From assembly GCA_031292915.1 (NCBI GenBank), contig JAUMSH010000040.1:1-29122 (forward strand): a stretch of DNA of 29,122 nucleotides, read 5' to 3'. A model generated the notes under the pieces. That model saw nothing but the letters and a program-made list of their open reading frames with translations, searched no databases and had not been told where the DNA came from. Source of the stretch: Collinsella sp. (GTDB lineage Bacteria; Actinomycetota; Coriobacteriia; Coriobacteriales; Coriobacteriaceae). Positions 15,989 to 24,137 of the stretch are shown piece by piece. Position 1 is the stretch's first letter; each line of letters begins with the position of its first letter. The translations under genes and the position numbers were made by a program.

Positions 15989-16480
15989 ATCTACGCGCTT
16001 GGCCATCCAGACATGGGGTTGGCCCTCGTCTTCGTAATCTACCGGGGCAATTTGCGTGTAGCCCGCCTTTGCATAAAGCGGCAGCACGTATTCCTGCGCA
16101 TGCAGCTTAATAAGCTTAGCGCCGGCATCGCGTGCACACGAAGCACTGGTCTCCACGATCGCACTCGCCAGTCCGCGACGACGCATAGCCGGCAGCACGG
16201 CGACGCGCCCCATAATGTAGGTCTCCCCCGCCGCAACGTCTTCGTCCATGTCGCATGCCGGCAACACCGGGGCCTCTGCGTCAGCCACGCGCTCAAGCTC
16301 TTCGGGAAACACGCGCGAGCAACCGGCAAGCTCGCCGTCTACATAGAGCGTCACATGAATGCAGTTCGGATCCTCGTCGATAGCGTCGAACTCATTCTCG
16401 TAGCCCTGCTCGTCCATAAAAACGACGCGGCGCACCAACGCCGCGTCATCAAAGCATCCCGTCTTAAGTTGGATATCCAT
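15980..16480 (-). CDS. GNAT-family N-acetyltransferase
   Basis: This is a small acetyl-CoA-dependent acetyltransferase (166 residues) of unknown substrate. The acetyl-CoA binding motif A is visible as VAVLPAMRRRGLASAIVE (R-x-x-G-x-A type) after the beta strand containing YIMGR. The C-terminal LPLYAKAGYTQIA is the usual motif B tail. I chose the ATG at 16480, with AAAGGG six bases upstream; a start at 16498 would lack a ribosome site. It lies 39 bases downstream of the PHP phosphatase gene and could be the last gene of that operon. The general form (phosphate- and charge-poor N-terminus, FMDEQGYENEFD) resembles ElaA/YjcF-like predicted acyltransferases. Confidence 0.87.
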   Translation of the reverse strand: MDIQLKTGCFDDAALVRRVVFMDEQGYENEFDAIDEDPNCIHVTLYVDGELAGCSRVFPEELERVADAEAPVLPACDMDEDVAAGETYIMGRVAVLPAMRRRGLASAIVETSASCARDAGAKLIKLHAQEYVLPLYAKAGYTQIAPVDYEDEGQPHVWMAKRVDGR

Positions 16481-16519
16481 GGCTGCCCTTTCATTCAACG
16501 CGAACGTTAGGGACAGATT

Positions 16520-17170
16520 TTAGCGAAAATGAGCTCCGCGCACGCTAAACTTCGCGCGAGCCTTCGCCAGGCAGTCGTAATGACCCACGTTATGGGCATC
16601 GCTCGCGATGAAGCTGTACAGGTTCTGATCGAACAGGCGCTGTGCCGGCTTTTTTTCGCGACCAAAGCGACCGCCGGCAATAAAGTCCGCCGAAGCCTGC
16701 AGCTTGCAGCCCATATCGACCAGGCGCTCCGCCACGCTTACATCCTTTTGAACCGCACGATAGCGCTCAGGATGAGCGATGATCACCTGGTAGCCACGGC
16801 ACTGCAAATCGTAAATCGTGTTCTCGTACTCTCTAAACGCATACGCATCGGCATGCGTCGAAAGCTCGAGCAGAAACTCGTTGGTCCCATCGAAATGCAA
16901 GTGCTCCGCGGCATCGATACCAAGCTCAACGAGCTTTCGATGGTTGACCTCGAAGCCCATCTGGAGCGGAAAACCGTCAGCGTTATCACGCAGCAGTTCA
17001 AAGGCATCCCACATCTTGTCGTAATCAAAATAGGGATCACGGCAGTGAGGAGTGCAAACGATTCTGGTTACACCGGCCCGCTTGGCAGCCTCGAGCATCG
17101 CCAAGCTCTCATCGAGATCGGCGGCGCCGTCGTCTACACCCGGCAAGATATGGCAATGAATGTCACGCAT
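16520..17170 (-). CDS. PHP-domain tyrosine-protein phosphatase (CpsB/YwqE-like)
   Basis: This manganese-dependent phosphatase removes phosphate from the tyrosine cluster of the BY-kinase encoded next to it and so resets polysaccharide synthesis. The 216 residues cover one PHP domain. Metal ligands are seen as DIHCHILPGVDDGA (3-16; His5, His7), CTPHCRD (39-45), FEVNH (73-77), IAHPERY (131-137) and ASDAHNVGHY (189-198). ATG at 17170 has AAGG eight bases upstream. It is third in the order wzz, BY-kinase, phosphatase, 17 bases after the kinase. It is slightly shorter than CpsB proteins of about 240-255 residues. Confidence 0.92.
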   Translation of the reverse strand: MRDIHCHILPGVDDGAADLDESLAMLEAAKRAGVTRIVCTPHCRDPYFDYDKMWDAFELLRDNADGFPLQMGFEVNHRKLVELGIDAAEHLHFDGTNEFLLELSTHADAYAFREYENTIYDLQCRGYQVIIAHPERYRAVQKDVSVAERLVDMGCKLQASADFIAGGRFGREKKPAQRLFDQNLYSFIASDAHNVGHYDCLAKARAKFSVRGAHFR

Positions 17171-17187
17171 AGGTCAGCCTTAATCAA

Positions 17188-17925
17188 CTAAACGTTTGCT
17201 CGGTTGGTGAAGATGCCCTTTTTGGAAGTCCCCTGATCGTCGGAGCCCTTCTTCACCTTCTTACCGTCCTTGGTGTAGTAGGAGTAGTAGTACTCGCTGG
17301 TCTCGGTCTCGCAGTAGTTCATAACGGTACCGATGAGCTTGACCTTTTCGGACTTCTTAAGCTGGCCGATAGCGTTGAGTGCCTCCTCGCGCTTGGTGAA
17401 GTCCTCGCGCACCACGAACAGCGTGCCGTCGGTCAGACTTGCGATCTCGGCAGCATCGATGAAGGTGCCTACCGGAGGAGCGTCGAAGATGACGTACTGG
17501 AACTTGGCAGACAGTGCCTTTACCAGCTTGGCAAAGCGGTGAGAGACGATGATGTCGGCAGGATTGGGAATATGCGGCTCGGCATCGAGGAAGTAGAAGT
17601 TCTTCTGACCCGTCTCGACAATTGCCTGGTCAATGGAGATCTGCTCGGAAAGGACCGCATAGAGTCCGCCGCGCGAACGAACGCCGAGCATATCGGAAAG
17701 AGACCTGCGGCGCATATCGGCCTCGACCAGGAGCACGGACTTGCCGCTCGTGGCGATTGCCTGAGCAAGGTTAATGGAAACCGTAGACTTGCCCTCGTTG
17801 GGAATCGAGGACGTGACGGTAATGGTGCGAATGGGGTCGTCCACGCTCGCAAAGCGGATGTTGGCCAGAAGGGTCTTGGCGGCATTCTGTACAACGAGCT
17901 TATCGGTGTTCTTTGCCTTAGCCAT
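17188..17925 (-). CDS. Bacterial tyrosine kinase (CpsD/YwqD-like)
   Basis: This cytoplasmic BY-kinase works with the Wzz-like membrane partner to control capsule or exopolysaccharide length and export. It has 245 residues. Walker A is TSSIPNEGKSTVSINLA (38-54). Walker A' is LLVEADMRRR (65-74), with Glu where Asp is usual in the first acidic place. Walker B is YVIFDAPPVG (144-153). The C-terminal autophosphorylation cluster is EYYYSYY (211-217, five tyrosines). The ATG is two bases after the stop of wzz, and its AAAGGTGG site lies in the last wzz codons. Translation is therefore probably coupled. Confidence 0.94.
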   Translation of the reverse strand: MAKAKNTDKLVVQNAAKTLLANIRFASVDDPIRTITVTSSIPNEGKSTVSINLAQAIATSGKSVLLVEADMRRRSLSDMLGVRSRGGLYAVLSEQISIDQAIVETGQKNFYFLDAEPHIPNPADIIVSHRFAKLVKALSAKFQYVIFDAPPVGTFIDAAEIASLTDGTLFVVREDFTKREEALNAIGQLKKSEKVKLIGTVMNYCETETSEYYYSYYTKDGKKVKKGSDDQGTSKKGIFTNRANV

Positions 17926-17927
17926 GC

Positions 17928-18584
17928 CTATTTACCACCTTTCATAGCCGGAATTCGGCCAACAACGGGAATGCCCAGGAGCTCTTCTGCCTCTTCGGCA
18001 CCGCGGATGCGGGTATTGAGCATGTCCGCCAAAACGACATAGGCAACTGCAATAAAGATACCGGCGAGGAACGCGACGGCAATATACAGCGTGCGCTTGG
18101 GGCCGCTGGGGGCTTCGGGGGTCTTGGCCTCGTCGATAACGTTGATGCTCTGGGCAGCGCCGACGTTCTGAGCGACCGTACTCACCGAGCTGGCCATGGC
18201 CTTTGCGACCTTAGCCGTCTCCTTGGCATCGGTGCCGGTAACCGAAAGCGTAATGACACGCGTGGTGGTCTCGGAGGAAACAGACACCTTGTAGTCATCC
18301 AGATCGGTGAGGCCCAGTTCATTGGCTGCGCCGCTCTTAACGCTATCGCTATCCAGCAGCGTGGCGATATCGTTGGAAAGCATCTGGCTCGCCGAGAGAT
18401 CGTTGTAGCTCATCTGACCGCTATCGTCGGTCTTGGCGAGAATGTACATGCTCGTCGTCGCGGTGTAGGTGTTGTCCATCGCAACGAAGGACACGATGCC
18501 CATAGCGATCGCGCAGACCACCGGAAGGGTGATGACCAGCTTGAGGTGCTTCTTCAGCAGCTGGAACAGTTCGAGAAGGGTCAT
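17928..18584 (-). CDS. Wzz/CpsC-like chain-length and kinase-activator protein
   Basis: This membrane protein sets polysaccharide chain length and activates the BY-kinase through its cytoplasmic end. It has 218 residues. A short N-terminal helix region (LLELFQLLKKHLKLV) leads into TM1 (about 16-36). An extracellular region with the TYTATTSMYILAKTDD motif follows. The proline-rich EAKTPEAPSGPKRTLY precedes TM2 (about 166-186), and a cytoplasmic tail follows (NTRIRGAEEAEELLGIPVVGRIP) that is typical of kinase-activating CpsC proteins. ATG at 18584 follows AAAGG. It heads the wzz-kinase-phosphatase operon. Confidence 0.92.
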   Translation of the reverse strand: MTLLELFQLLKKHLKLVITLPVVCAIAMGIVSFVAMDNTYTATTSMYILAKTDDSGQMSYNDLSASQMLSNDIATLLDSDSVKSGAANELGLTDLDDYKVSVSSETTTRVITLSVTGTDAKETAKVAKAMASSVSTVAQNVGAAQSINVIDEAKTPEAPSGPKRTLYIAVAFLAGIFIAVAYVVLADMLNTRIRGAEEAEELLGIPVVGRIPAMKGGK

Positions 18585-18662
18585 GCAGCTTGCCTTTCAT
18601 TTCCCCAGTTCGGATTGACAAAACTGTCCGTATGTTATCGCATCTTTTTGCCGAGACCAAAC

Positions 18663-18693
18663 TCTATACATAAGAAACAGGCTCTCCTGTAAA
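18663..18693 (-). promoter_or_regulatory. Possible promoter of the wzz operon
   Basis: On the minus strand TTTACA (18688-18693) is followed by TATAGA (18663-18668) after 19 bases, with an alternative TATGTA at 15. Spacing is imperfect. A small ACAGG-CTCT-CCTGT hairpin (18677-18690) overlaps the -35 box. Confidence 0.3.
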
Positions 18694-18725
18694 AATGTCG
18701 GAAGCAATCGTAAAATTGCACAACA

Positions 18726-18754
18726 ACGCCGCACCCGAAAGTCAAATGCGGCGT
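18726..18754 (-). terminator. Intrinsic terminator of the PhoR-like kinase gene
   Basis: ACGCCGCA (18726-18733) pairs with TGCGGCGT (18747-18754). On the minus strand TGTTGTGCAATTTT follows. It lies about 25 bases beyond the kinase stop codon and separates the phosphate operon from the wzz operon. Confidence 0.7.
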
Positions 18755-18779
18755 CTACATCAATATCTATGTTGTATCG

Positions 18780-20204
18780 CTATGCGAATGGCTCGTCCTG
18801 CTGTATGGGAAACGTCACCGTAATGGTGGTTCCCACGCCCAACTCGCTCGATAGATCGAGCGTGGCGTGATGATACAGGGCCGCATGCTTGACAATGGCA
18901 AGCCCCAGACCGGTTCCGCCGCGTGCCTTGGACCTACTCTTGTCCACGCGATAGAACCGTTCAAATACCTTGCCCTGTTCTTCAGGCGCGATACCGATTC
19001 CCGTGTCGGCGACCGCGAGGAACGGATGGCCTTCGTCGTTGGTGCCGCACTGCAGCGTAACCGTACCGCCGGGTCGATTGTAGCGGATGGCGTTGCTTGC
19101 CAGATTATAGATGAGCTCGTCGATCAAGCGCGACACGCCTTCGATGACCACAGGCTTGGTCTCATGACTGATCGTCACATTCGCCTGACGGGCGACCTGT
19201 TCAAGACGCTGCTCAACCGCGTAGATGGCACGCGAGAGCTCAATAGGCTCCGTGGACCCAATGGGCACCGCCTCGCCCTCAGTTGCACGCTCGGCCTCGT
19301 CCAAGTTAGACAGCGTAAGGATGTCGTTGACAAGCGCCGCCAAACGGCCCGCCTCACGATAGATGCGACCGCCAAAGTTGCGCAGGTCGTCCTCGCCCTC
19401 GACCATGCCGTTTGCGATGAGCTCGGCATAGCCCGAAATCGCCGTAAGCGGCGTCTTGAGCTCATGGGTGATATTCGCCGTGAACTCGCGGCGCATACGG
19501 TCGTTGTCCGCTAGCACCGCCATTTGGCGCTTGAGCTCCTGGCGCTGCGACTCGATACGCTCAAGCATGGGGACCATCTCGGCATAGGCGTGCTCATAGC
19601 TACGGCGTGGGTGGTCCAAATCCACCTCTTGCAACGGCGCGATGATGGCACGGGACTCGCGGCGCGCCATAAAAAACGAGAGTACCGCACCCGCTGCTGC
19701 GATAAGCAGCATCGGCGCCACCATCGACAGCAAAATCGCCGCAACGCCAGGCTGGGCCTGCGCCAAGCGGACAACCTGGCCGTTATCAAGGGCGATGGCG
19801 CGATACAGCATAATCTCGTCGAGCGTAGAGCTTGCGCGCTCCGCGGAACCCGAACTATTCTCAAAGGCCTCGATGACCTCGGGGCGATCGCCGTGGTTGG
19901 GCAGTGTGGAAGGCGACGCCTCGTTGTCGTAGGCAACCGATCCATCCTTGTTAATCAGCGTGATGCGCAAGTCCTCGCGATCAAGGCTACGCAAGAACGG
20001 GATGGGCTCCTGCTGCTCGTCGAGGGCGGCAGCAATGAGCTCGGTTTCCTGCGCCAGATTGGCACTCGTGGCATTCGCCAAGGTGTTTTGCACAAAGAAC
20101 GCACCCAACACCGTAAACGCCACGATAACCGCCATGGCGCAGACAAAGATCGTCACAAAAACGCGGTGCGACAGCGTATGTTTTCCCTGGGGGGCGAAGA
20201 CCAC
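18780..20204 (-). CDS. PhoR-like sensor histidine kinase
   Basis: This membrane sensor is probably the partner of the PhoB-like regulator encoded three bases upstream. It has 474 residues: TM1 about 13-36, an extracellular segment of about 115 residues, TM2 about 155-178, and a linker without an evident PAS domain. The DHp box EFTANITHELKTPLTAISGYAEL has His247. The ATPase domain has N box NLASNAIRYNRPGG, ADTGIGIAPEEQGKVFERFYR and GGTGLGLAIVKH. The start is GTG at 20204, preceded by GGAGGAG lying in the regulator's last codons, so translation is coupled. Position after pstB suggests phosphate signalling. Confidence 0.9.
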   Translation of the reverse strand: MVFAPQGKHTLSHRVFVTIFVCAMAVIVAFTVLGAFFVQNTLANATSANLAQETELIAAALDEQQEPIPFLRSLDREDLRITLINKDGSVAYDNEASPSTLPNHGDRPEVIEAFENSSGSAERASSTLDEIMLYRAIALDNGQVVRLAQAQPGVAAILLSMVAPMLLIAAAGAVLSFFMARRESRAIIAPLQEVDLDHPRRSYEHAYAEMVPMLERIESQRQELKRQMAVLADNDRMRREFTANITHELKTPLTAISGYAELIANGMVEGEDDLRNFGGRIYREAGRLAALVNDILTLSNLDEAERATEGEAVPIGSTEPIELSRAIYAVEQRLEQVARQANVTISHETKPVVIEGVSRLIDELIYNLASNAIRYNRPGGTVTLQCGTNDEGHPFLAVADTGIGIAPEEQGKVFERFYRVDKSRSKARGGTGLGLAIVKHAALYHHATLDLSSELGVGTTITVTFPIQQDEPFA

Positions 20205-20207
20205 GGG

Positions 20208-20936
20208 TTACTCCTCCGATGCGGTGGCCGCGGTGACGTCACCTTCGGCACCATCACCGGCAGAAGGCTCGGCCAAGCGGTAGCCCACGCCGCGCACGGT
20301 CTCAATGGCGCTGGCATGCTCGCCCAGTTTTTGGCGAAGCGTCTGCACGTGCACGTCAACAGTGCGCGAACCGCCGTCGAAGTCCCAGCCCCACACGCTC
20401 TGCAGCAACGACTCGCGGGTAAAGACCACGCCGGGCTTGCGCATGAGGTACTCGAGCAGGTCGAACTCGCGCAGGGTGAGCTTAAGCGGCTCGCCGGCAA
20501 CGGTCACCTCGCGATGGCTGGGCGAAAGCACGATGTCGCCCACGCTGAGCACATCGCTCGCCTGCTTGACCATTCCGCCGCGACGCAGCAGTGCGCGGCA
20601 GCGGCTCGCAAGCTCCATGAGCGAGAAGGGTTTAGTCAGGTAATCGTCGGCACCGCCATCGAGCGCCATCACCTTGTCGAGCTCGGTGTCCTTGGCGGTA
20701 AGCATCATGATGGGCACCGTCGCCGTCAGGCGGTCGGCGCGGAGGCGGCGCATAATCGCCAAACCATCGGTATCGGGCAGCATGATATCGAGCAGCACAG
20801 CATCGGGCACCCGTCGCGCCACGGCGGCCTTAAACTCGCCGTCGCACGAAAAGCCCTCGGCCTCGATTCCCTGCTTGCGCAGCGCATAAACCGTCAGATC
20901 CCTGATGTTGTCATCGTCCTCGACGTAATAGATCAT
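20208..20936 (-). CDS. PhoB-like response regulator (OmpR family)
   Basis: This DNA-binding response regulator has 242 residues. The receiver domain has acidic residues EDDD (6-9), phosphoacceptor Asp50 in LLDIMLPDTDG, Thr80 and Lys102 (LTKPF). The C-terminal winged helix shows LTLREFDLLEYLM, the recognition region SRTVDVHVQTLRQKLG and RGVGYRL. A Glu/Asp/Ala tail of about 20 residues follows. I chose the ATG at 20936, which has AAAGGGG six bases upstream; an in-frame ATG eight codons earlier lacks one. It lies between pstB and the PhoR-like kinase gene, the expected context for phosphate control. Confidence 0.92.
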   Translation of the reverse strand: MIYYVEDDDNIRDLTVYALRKQGIEAEGFSCDGEFKAAVARRVPDAVLLDIMLPDTDGLAIMRRLRADRLTATVPIMMLTAKDTELDKVMALDGGADDYLTKPFSLMELASRCRALLRRGGMVKQASDVLSVGDIVLSPSHREVTVAGEPLKLTLREFDLLEYLMRKPGVVFTRESLLQSVWGWDFDGGSRTVDVHVQTLRQKLGEHASAIETVRGVGYRLAEPSAGDGAEGDVTAATASEE

Positions 20937-21000
20937 GTTGAACCCCTTTGCGGCCGACATGACCGCATCTTAACCCTAAAGGTGCCTGTACTAGATGGTA

Positions 21001-21876
21001 TCAGCCAAAACGGCCCGTCAAATAATCCGCCGTGCGCGGATCGATCGGGTTTTTGAAGAGCTGGGCAGTGGGCGCATGCTCCACCAGCTCGCCCAGCAAA
21101 AAGAACGCGACCGAGTCGGAGATGCGCGCAGCCTGCTGCATGTTGTGCGTAACGACCACCAGCGTGCAGGTCTCCCTGAGCTCGCAGGCCAGCTGCTCCA
21201 CCACCAGCGTCGATACGGGGTCGAGCGCCGAGGTCGGTTCGTCCATCAGCAGAATGTCGGGCTGCACGGCCAGCGCACGGGCGATGCACAGACGCTGCTG
21301 CTGGCCGCCCGAAAGACCCAGACCCGATTCTTTGAGCTTGTCCTTGACCTCGTCCCACAGAGCGGCGCGTCGCAGGGAGTCTTCGACCAGCTCGTCGAGC
21401 ACGACGCGGTCGCGCACTCCCATTCCGCGAGGACCGTAGGCGACGTTGTCGTAGATGCTCATGGGAAACGGGTTGGGGCGCTGAAACACCATGCCCACGC
21501 GCTGGCGCAAACGGCAGATGTCGTAATCGCCCAGGATATCTTGACCATCGAGCGCAATCTTGCCCTCGATGCGGCAATCCTTGATGCCGTCGTTCATGCG
21601 GTTAAAGCAGCGCAGCAACGTGGACTTTCCGCAGCCCGAAGGCCCGATAAACGAGGTGATCTGCTTGTCGCGAATCTTGATATTCACGTCCTTGAGCGCA
21701 TGATGGTCGCCATAGAACAGGTCGAGGCCCTCGACATCGATGCGCGTCGGCGAGGCGGCAAGATCCTCTGCCGTGGGGCGAGTCGCATCCCCAACCTCGC
21801 GCTCGTGCGCGGCCTCGGCCTGCGCTTTCATGAGTTCTTCAAGCTCCGTGGGCTCCACAGCCGCAGCAGCCGTCAT
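21001..21876 (-). CDS. pstB: Phosphate ABC transporter ATP-binding protein PstB
   Basis: This cytoplasmic ATPase drives high-affinity phosphate import by PstSCA and may take part in PhoR signalling. It has 291 residues. Walker A is GPSGCGKST (78-86), the PstB-typical NRMND follows, then Q-loop QRPNPFPMSIYDNV, signature LSGGQQQRLCIARAL, Walker B LLMDEPTSALDP and switch THNMQQA. An N-terminal extension of about 44 polar, Ala/Glu-rich residues precedes the ABC domain, longer than in E. coli. ATG at 21876 follows GGAGGT. pstS, pstC and pstA are not in the window and no upstream neighbour is a transporter, so the gene stands apart from the rest of its transporter. Confidence 0.95.
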   Translation of the reverse strand: MTAAAAVEPTELEELMKAQAEAAHEREVGDATRPTAEDLAASPTRIDVEGLDLFYGDHHALKDVNIKIRDKQITSFIGPSGCGKSTLLRCFNRMNDGIKDCRIEGKIALDGQDILGDYDICRLRQRVGMVFQRPNPFPMSIYDNVAYGPRGMGVRDRVVLDELVEDSLRRAALWDEVKDKLKESGLGLSGGQQQRLCIARALAVQPDILLMDEPTSALDPVSTLVVEQLACELRETCTLVVVTHNMQQAARISDSVAFFLLGELVEHAPTAQLFKNPIDPRTADYLTGRFG

Positions 21877-21951
21877 ACCGCATACCTCCACATCGATATC
21901 AATTCAGCAGTATCGATAGTAGAAATCGCGGCTCATATGCACGTGAGCGCA

Positions 21952-21969
21952 TTGTCAAGTGTTTGTAAG
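21952..21969 (-). promoter_or_regulatory. Pho-box-like tandem repeat with -35 (pstB promoter)
   Basis: On the minus strand CTTACAA and CTTGACAA follow one another with an 11-bp period (21963-21969, 21952-21959). This resembles the direct TT(A/G)ACA repeats bound by PhoP/PhoB-type regulators. The second contains a perfect TTGACA; a TATGAG lies 15 bases on. It is 76 bases before the pstB start and overlaps only the end of the preceding kinase gene's downstream gap. Confidence 0.5.
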
Positions 21970-21979
21970 GGCACGCTGA

Positions 21980-23218
21980 CTATGCGGCGGGCAGCTCGAT
22001 GGTGAATATCGTGTGTTCGGGCGTCGATTCACATGCAACGGTACCGCCGTGTGCCGCGATGATCTCCTTGGCAATAGCAAGGCCCAGACCGGCACCACCG
22101 CGATTGGTCGCACGCGCCGCATCCAGGCGATAGAACTTCTCAAAGATCACCTTGAGCTTTGCCTCAGGGATGGGATCGCCCTGATTGATAAAGCGCACGC
22201 GCACGCCACCGTCGTCCCGGCGTCTGGCCTCAATCGTGATAGTCGAGCCCTCATAGCTATAGGCGACGGCGTTTTTCATGATGTTGTTGAACACGCGAGC
22301 CATCTTGTCGCCATCCACGAGCACCGTCAGGTCCTCGCGAATATCAACTTGGGCTTCCTTATGCTGCTCGTTGAGGATGGGATAGAACTCGTCAGCCACC
22401 TGAGCCAGCAGCAACCCCAGATCAACATAGCCGCGCGTGAGCACGATATCGTGGAAGTCAAAGCGTGTGATATCGAAGAACTCTTCGATGAGTGCATCGA
22501 GCCGGTGCGCCTTGTCGAGAGCCACGCCCGTAAAGTGCGTACGTTGCTCAACCGGCAGCTCAGGAGCCTCTTGCAGCAGCGAAAGATAGCCCACCACACT
22601 GGCAAGCGGGGTGCGTAGGTCATGTGCCAAGTACGTGACCAGATCGTCCTTGCGATGCGACTCGTCACGCAGAGCTTGCTGCACCTTGCGCTCACGGTCA
22701 CGCACGCGGTTAAGGGCGCCCTCGACCTCCAAGAAGTCGCCGTCGATGTTGTCCCAGGTGTCGGGGTGATCGATCAGGCGATCTTGAATACGAACAGCCA
22801 GCACACAATCGGCATGCTGCTCGCCCTGCTCGTAGCCCTGGTAGTACAGGGCGCGGCCGCACAAGAACAGCACGCACACGGCAAGCGCCAGCACAAAGCC
22901 AAGCATGTTGAATACAAAGCCGGCATCAAACAGCACCGGCCCTTCGATGCCGCCGAGCGCCATGGCGCCAATCGCCAACGTCATGGCCCATGCGGCGCCG
23001 CCAATCACCACGCAGCGGCACACGATCTCAAATCGATCGATCAGCAAAAAGCCGACAAGCAGCGCCGCCAAGATTCCGACGATGTTGTCGATGCCAATCA
23101 GCAACAGGCTCAGCAAAAAGAGCAGCACCGTTGCAAGCGCGCGGTTGTCGACGACCGACCTCACGTATTCAAAGAGCCGATCGGGCACCTCGAACGCTTG
23201 CCTATCGTCTTTTGTCAT
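21980..23218 (-). CDS. VanS-like histidine kinase without extracellular sensor
   Basis: This membrane histidine kinase has 412 residues. Four closely packed hydrophobic segments (about 27-44, 47-63, 68-88, 99-120) leave no room for an extracellular sensor domain. The DHp box LVTYLAHDLRTPLASVVGYLSLL (His199) is the form known from VanS-type kinases. N box NNIMKNAVAY and GAGLGLAIAKEIIAAHGG complete the ATPase domain. I chose the ATG at 23218 (MTKDDRQ), with GAGG upstream; a longer frame to 23383 overlaps the regulator gene and has low-complexity basic residues. The regulator gene ends 26 bases upstream. Signals may be sensed inside the membrane (inference). Confidence 0.88.
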   Translation of the reverse strand: MTKDDRQAFEVPDRLFEYVRSVVDNRALATVLLFLLSLLLIGIDNIVGILAALLVGFLLIDRFEIVCRCVVIGGAAWAMTLAIGAMALGGIEGPVLFDAGFVFNMLGFVLALAVCVLFLCGRALYYQGYEQGEQHADCVLAVRIQDRLIDHPDTWDNIDGDFLEVEGALNRVRDRERKVQQALRDESHRKDDLVTYLAHDLRTPLASVVGYLSLLQEAPELPVEQRTHFTGVALDKAHRLDALIEEFFDITRFDFHDIVLTRGYVDLGLLLAQVADEFYPILNEQHKEAQVDIREDLTVLVDGDKMARVFNNIMKNAVAYSYEGSTITIEARRRDDGGVRVRFINQGDPIPEAKLKVIFEKFYRLDAARATNRGGAGLGLAIAKEIIAAHGGTVACESTPEHTIFTIELPAA

Positions 23219-23244
23219 ATCAAGATCCTCACAAGCGAAAAGCG

Positions 23245-23940
23245 TTATTCGATGATGTAGCCGACGCCCCAGACGTTTTTGATAAAGCGTGGCTTTTGTG
23301 CGTCGTCGCCGATTTTTTCGCGCAAATGGCGAATGTGCACCATCACCGTATTGTTGGAGCCGGGCATAAAGTCCTCGTTCCATACCGCGCGGAACAGGTC
23401 CTCCACGGCCACCACGCTGCCGCGATGCTCGACCAGATACAGCAAGATTGAATACTCGGTGGGTGTGAGGCGTACCGGTGAACCGTCCACCGTTACGGAA
23501 CGAGCATCGCGGTTGATCTCCAAGCCGTCGAGCTGAATGGTCGGCGACTCGGCCGCCTGTGCACGGCTACCGTAGCTGGTGTAGCGGCGAAGCTGAGCGT
23601 GCACGCGCGCGATGAGCTCCAGCGGACGGAACGGCTTAACCACGTAATCGTCCGCGCCAAGCGAAAGGCCCCCGATCTTGTCTTGCTGGGCATCGCGCGC
23701 CGTCAGCATGATCACAGGATAGGTATGGCTGGAACGGATCGTACGCAGCAGCTCAAACCCATCGATATCGGGCAGCATGACATCCAGCAGCGCCAGATCG
23801 AACTCCTGCTCCAAGATTGCCTTGGCAGCATCGGCCCCGCTATAGGCAATCTGGACATCAAAGCCCTCTTTTGTAAGGTAGATACCAACCAAGTCGGCGA
23901 TGGCCTTTTCGTCATCAACTACCAAAATGCGCTCGTTCAT
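23245..23940 (-). CDS. VanR-like response regulator (OmpR family)
   Basis: This response regulator has 231 residues. The receiver has DDE (9-11), phosphoacceptor Asp53 in LLDVMLPDIDG, Thr80 and Lys102 (VKPF). The winged helix contains LTPTEYSILLYLVEHRG, SNNTVMVHIRHLREKIG and VWGVGYIIE, as in VanR/ArlR/WalR-like regulators. ATG at 23940 follows GAGAGGAG. It is first in an operon with the VanS-like kinase. It is divergent from the D,D-carboxypeptidase gene across 197 bases, so that gene is a likely target (inference). Confidence 0.92.
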   Translation of the reverse strand: MNERILVVDDEKAIADLVGIYLTKEGFDVQIAYSGADAAKAILEQEFDLALLDVMLPDIDGFELLRTIRSSHTYPVIMLTARDAQQDKIGGLSLGADDYVVKPFRPLELIARVHAQLRRYTSYGSRAQAAESPTIQLDGLEINRDARSVTVDGSPVRLTPTEYSILLYLVEHRGSVVAVEDLFRAVWNEDFMPGSNNTVMVHIRHLREKIGDDAQKPRFIKNVWGVGYIIE

Positions 23941-23960
23941 GCGTGCTCCTCTCGCGCTCC

Positions 23961-23966
23961 ATTATG
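23961..23966 (-). promoter_or_regulatory. Possible -10 box of the VanRS-like operon
   Basis: CATAAT on the minus strand lies about 20 bases before the regulator's ATG, which would give a very short leader with just the ribosome site. No clear -35 hexamer is seen 17 bases upstream; that area reads TGTGTG. Confidence 0.35.
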
Positions 23967-24092
23967 CCCGAGGGGGCGCCCGTCACACACAACAAGCGTG
24001 GGTGATTAAGTCGGCCTTAAGCACCCTTGTGCCCGTTCGGGCGCGGATGTGGGCCACACACGCACGCGATGATCGCCGACGCCGGCAAACGA

Positions 24093-24098
24093 TATACT
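24093..24098 (+). promoter_or_regulatory. Possible -10 box of the carboxypeptidase gene
   Basis: TATACT lies about 40 bases before the GTG at 24138. The position 17 bases upstream reads TGATCG, so the promoter is weak or activator-dependent. It argues against any start codon upstream of 24100. Confidence 0.4.
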
Positions 24099-24137
24099 CT
24101 AGTTCCAGAAGAGACCATCCCGTCGAAAGCGAAATCT

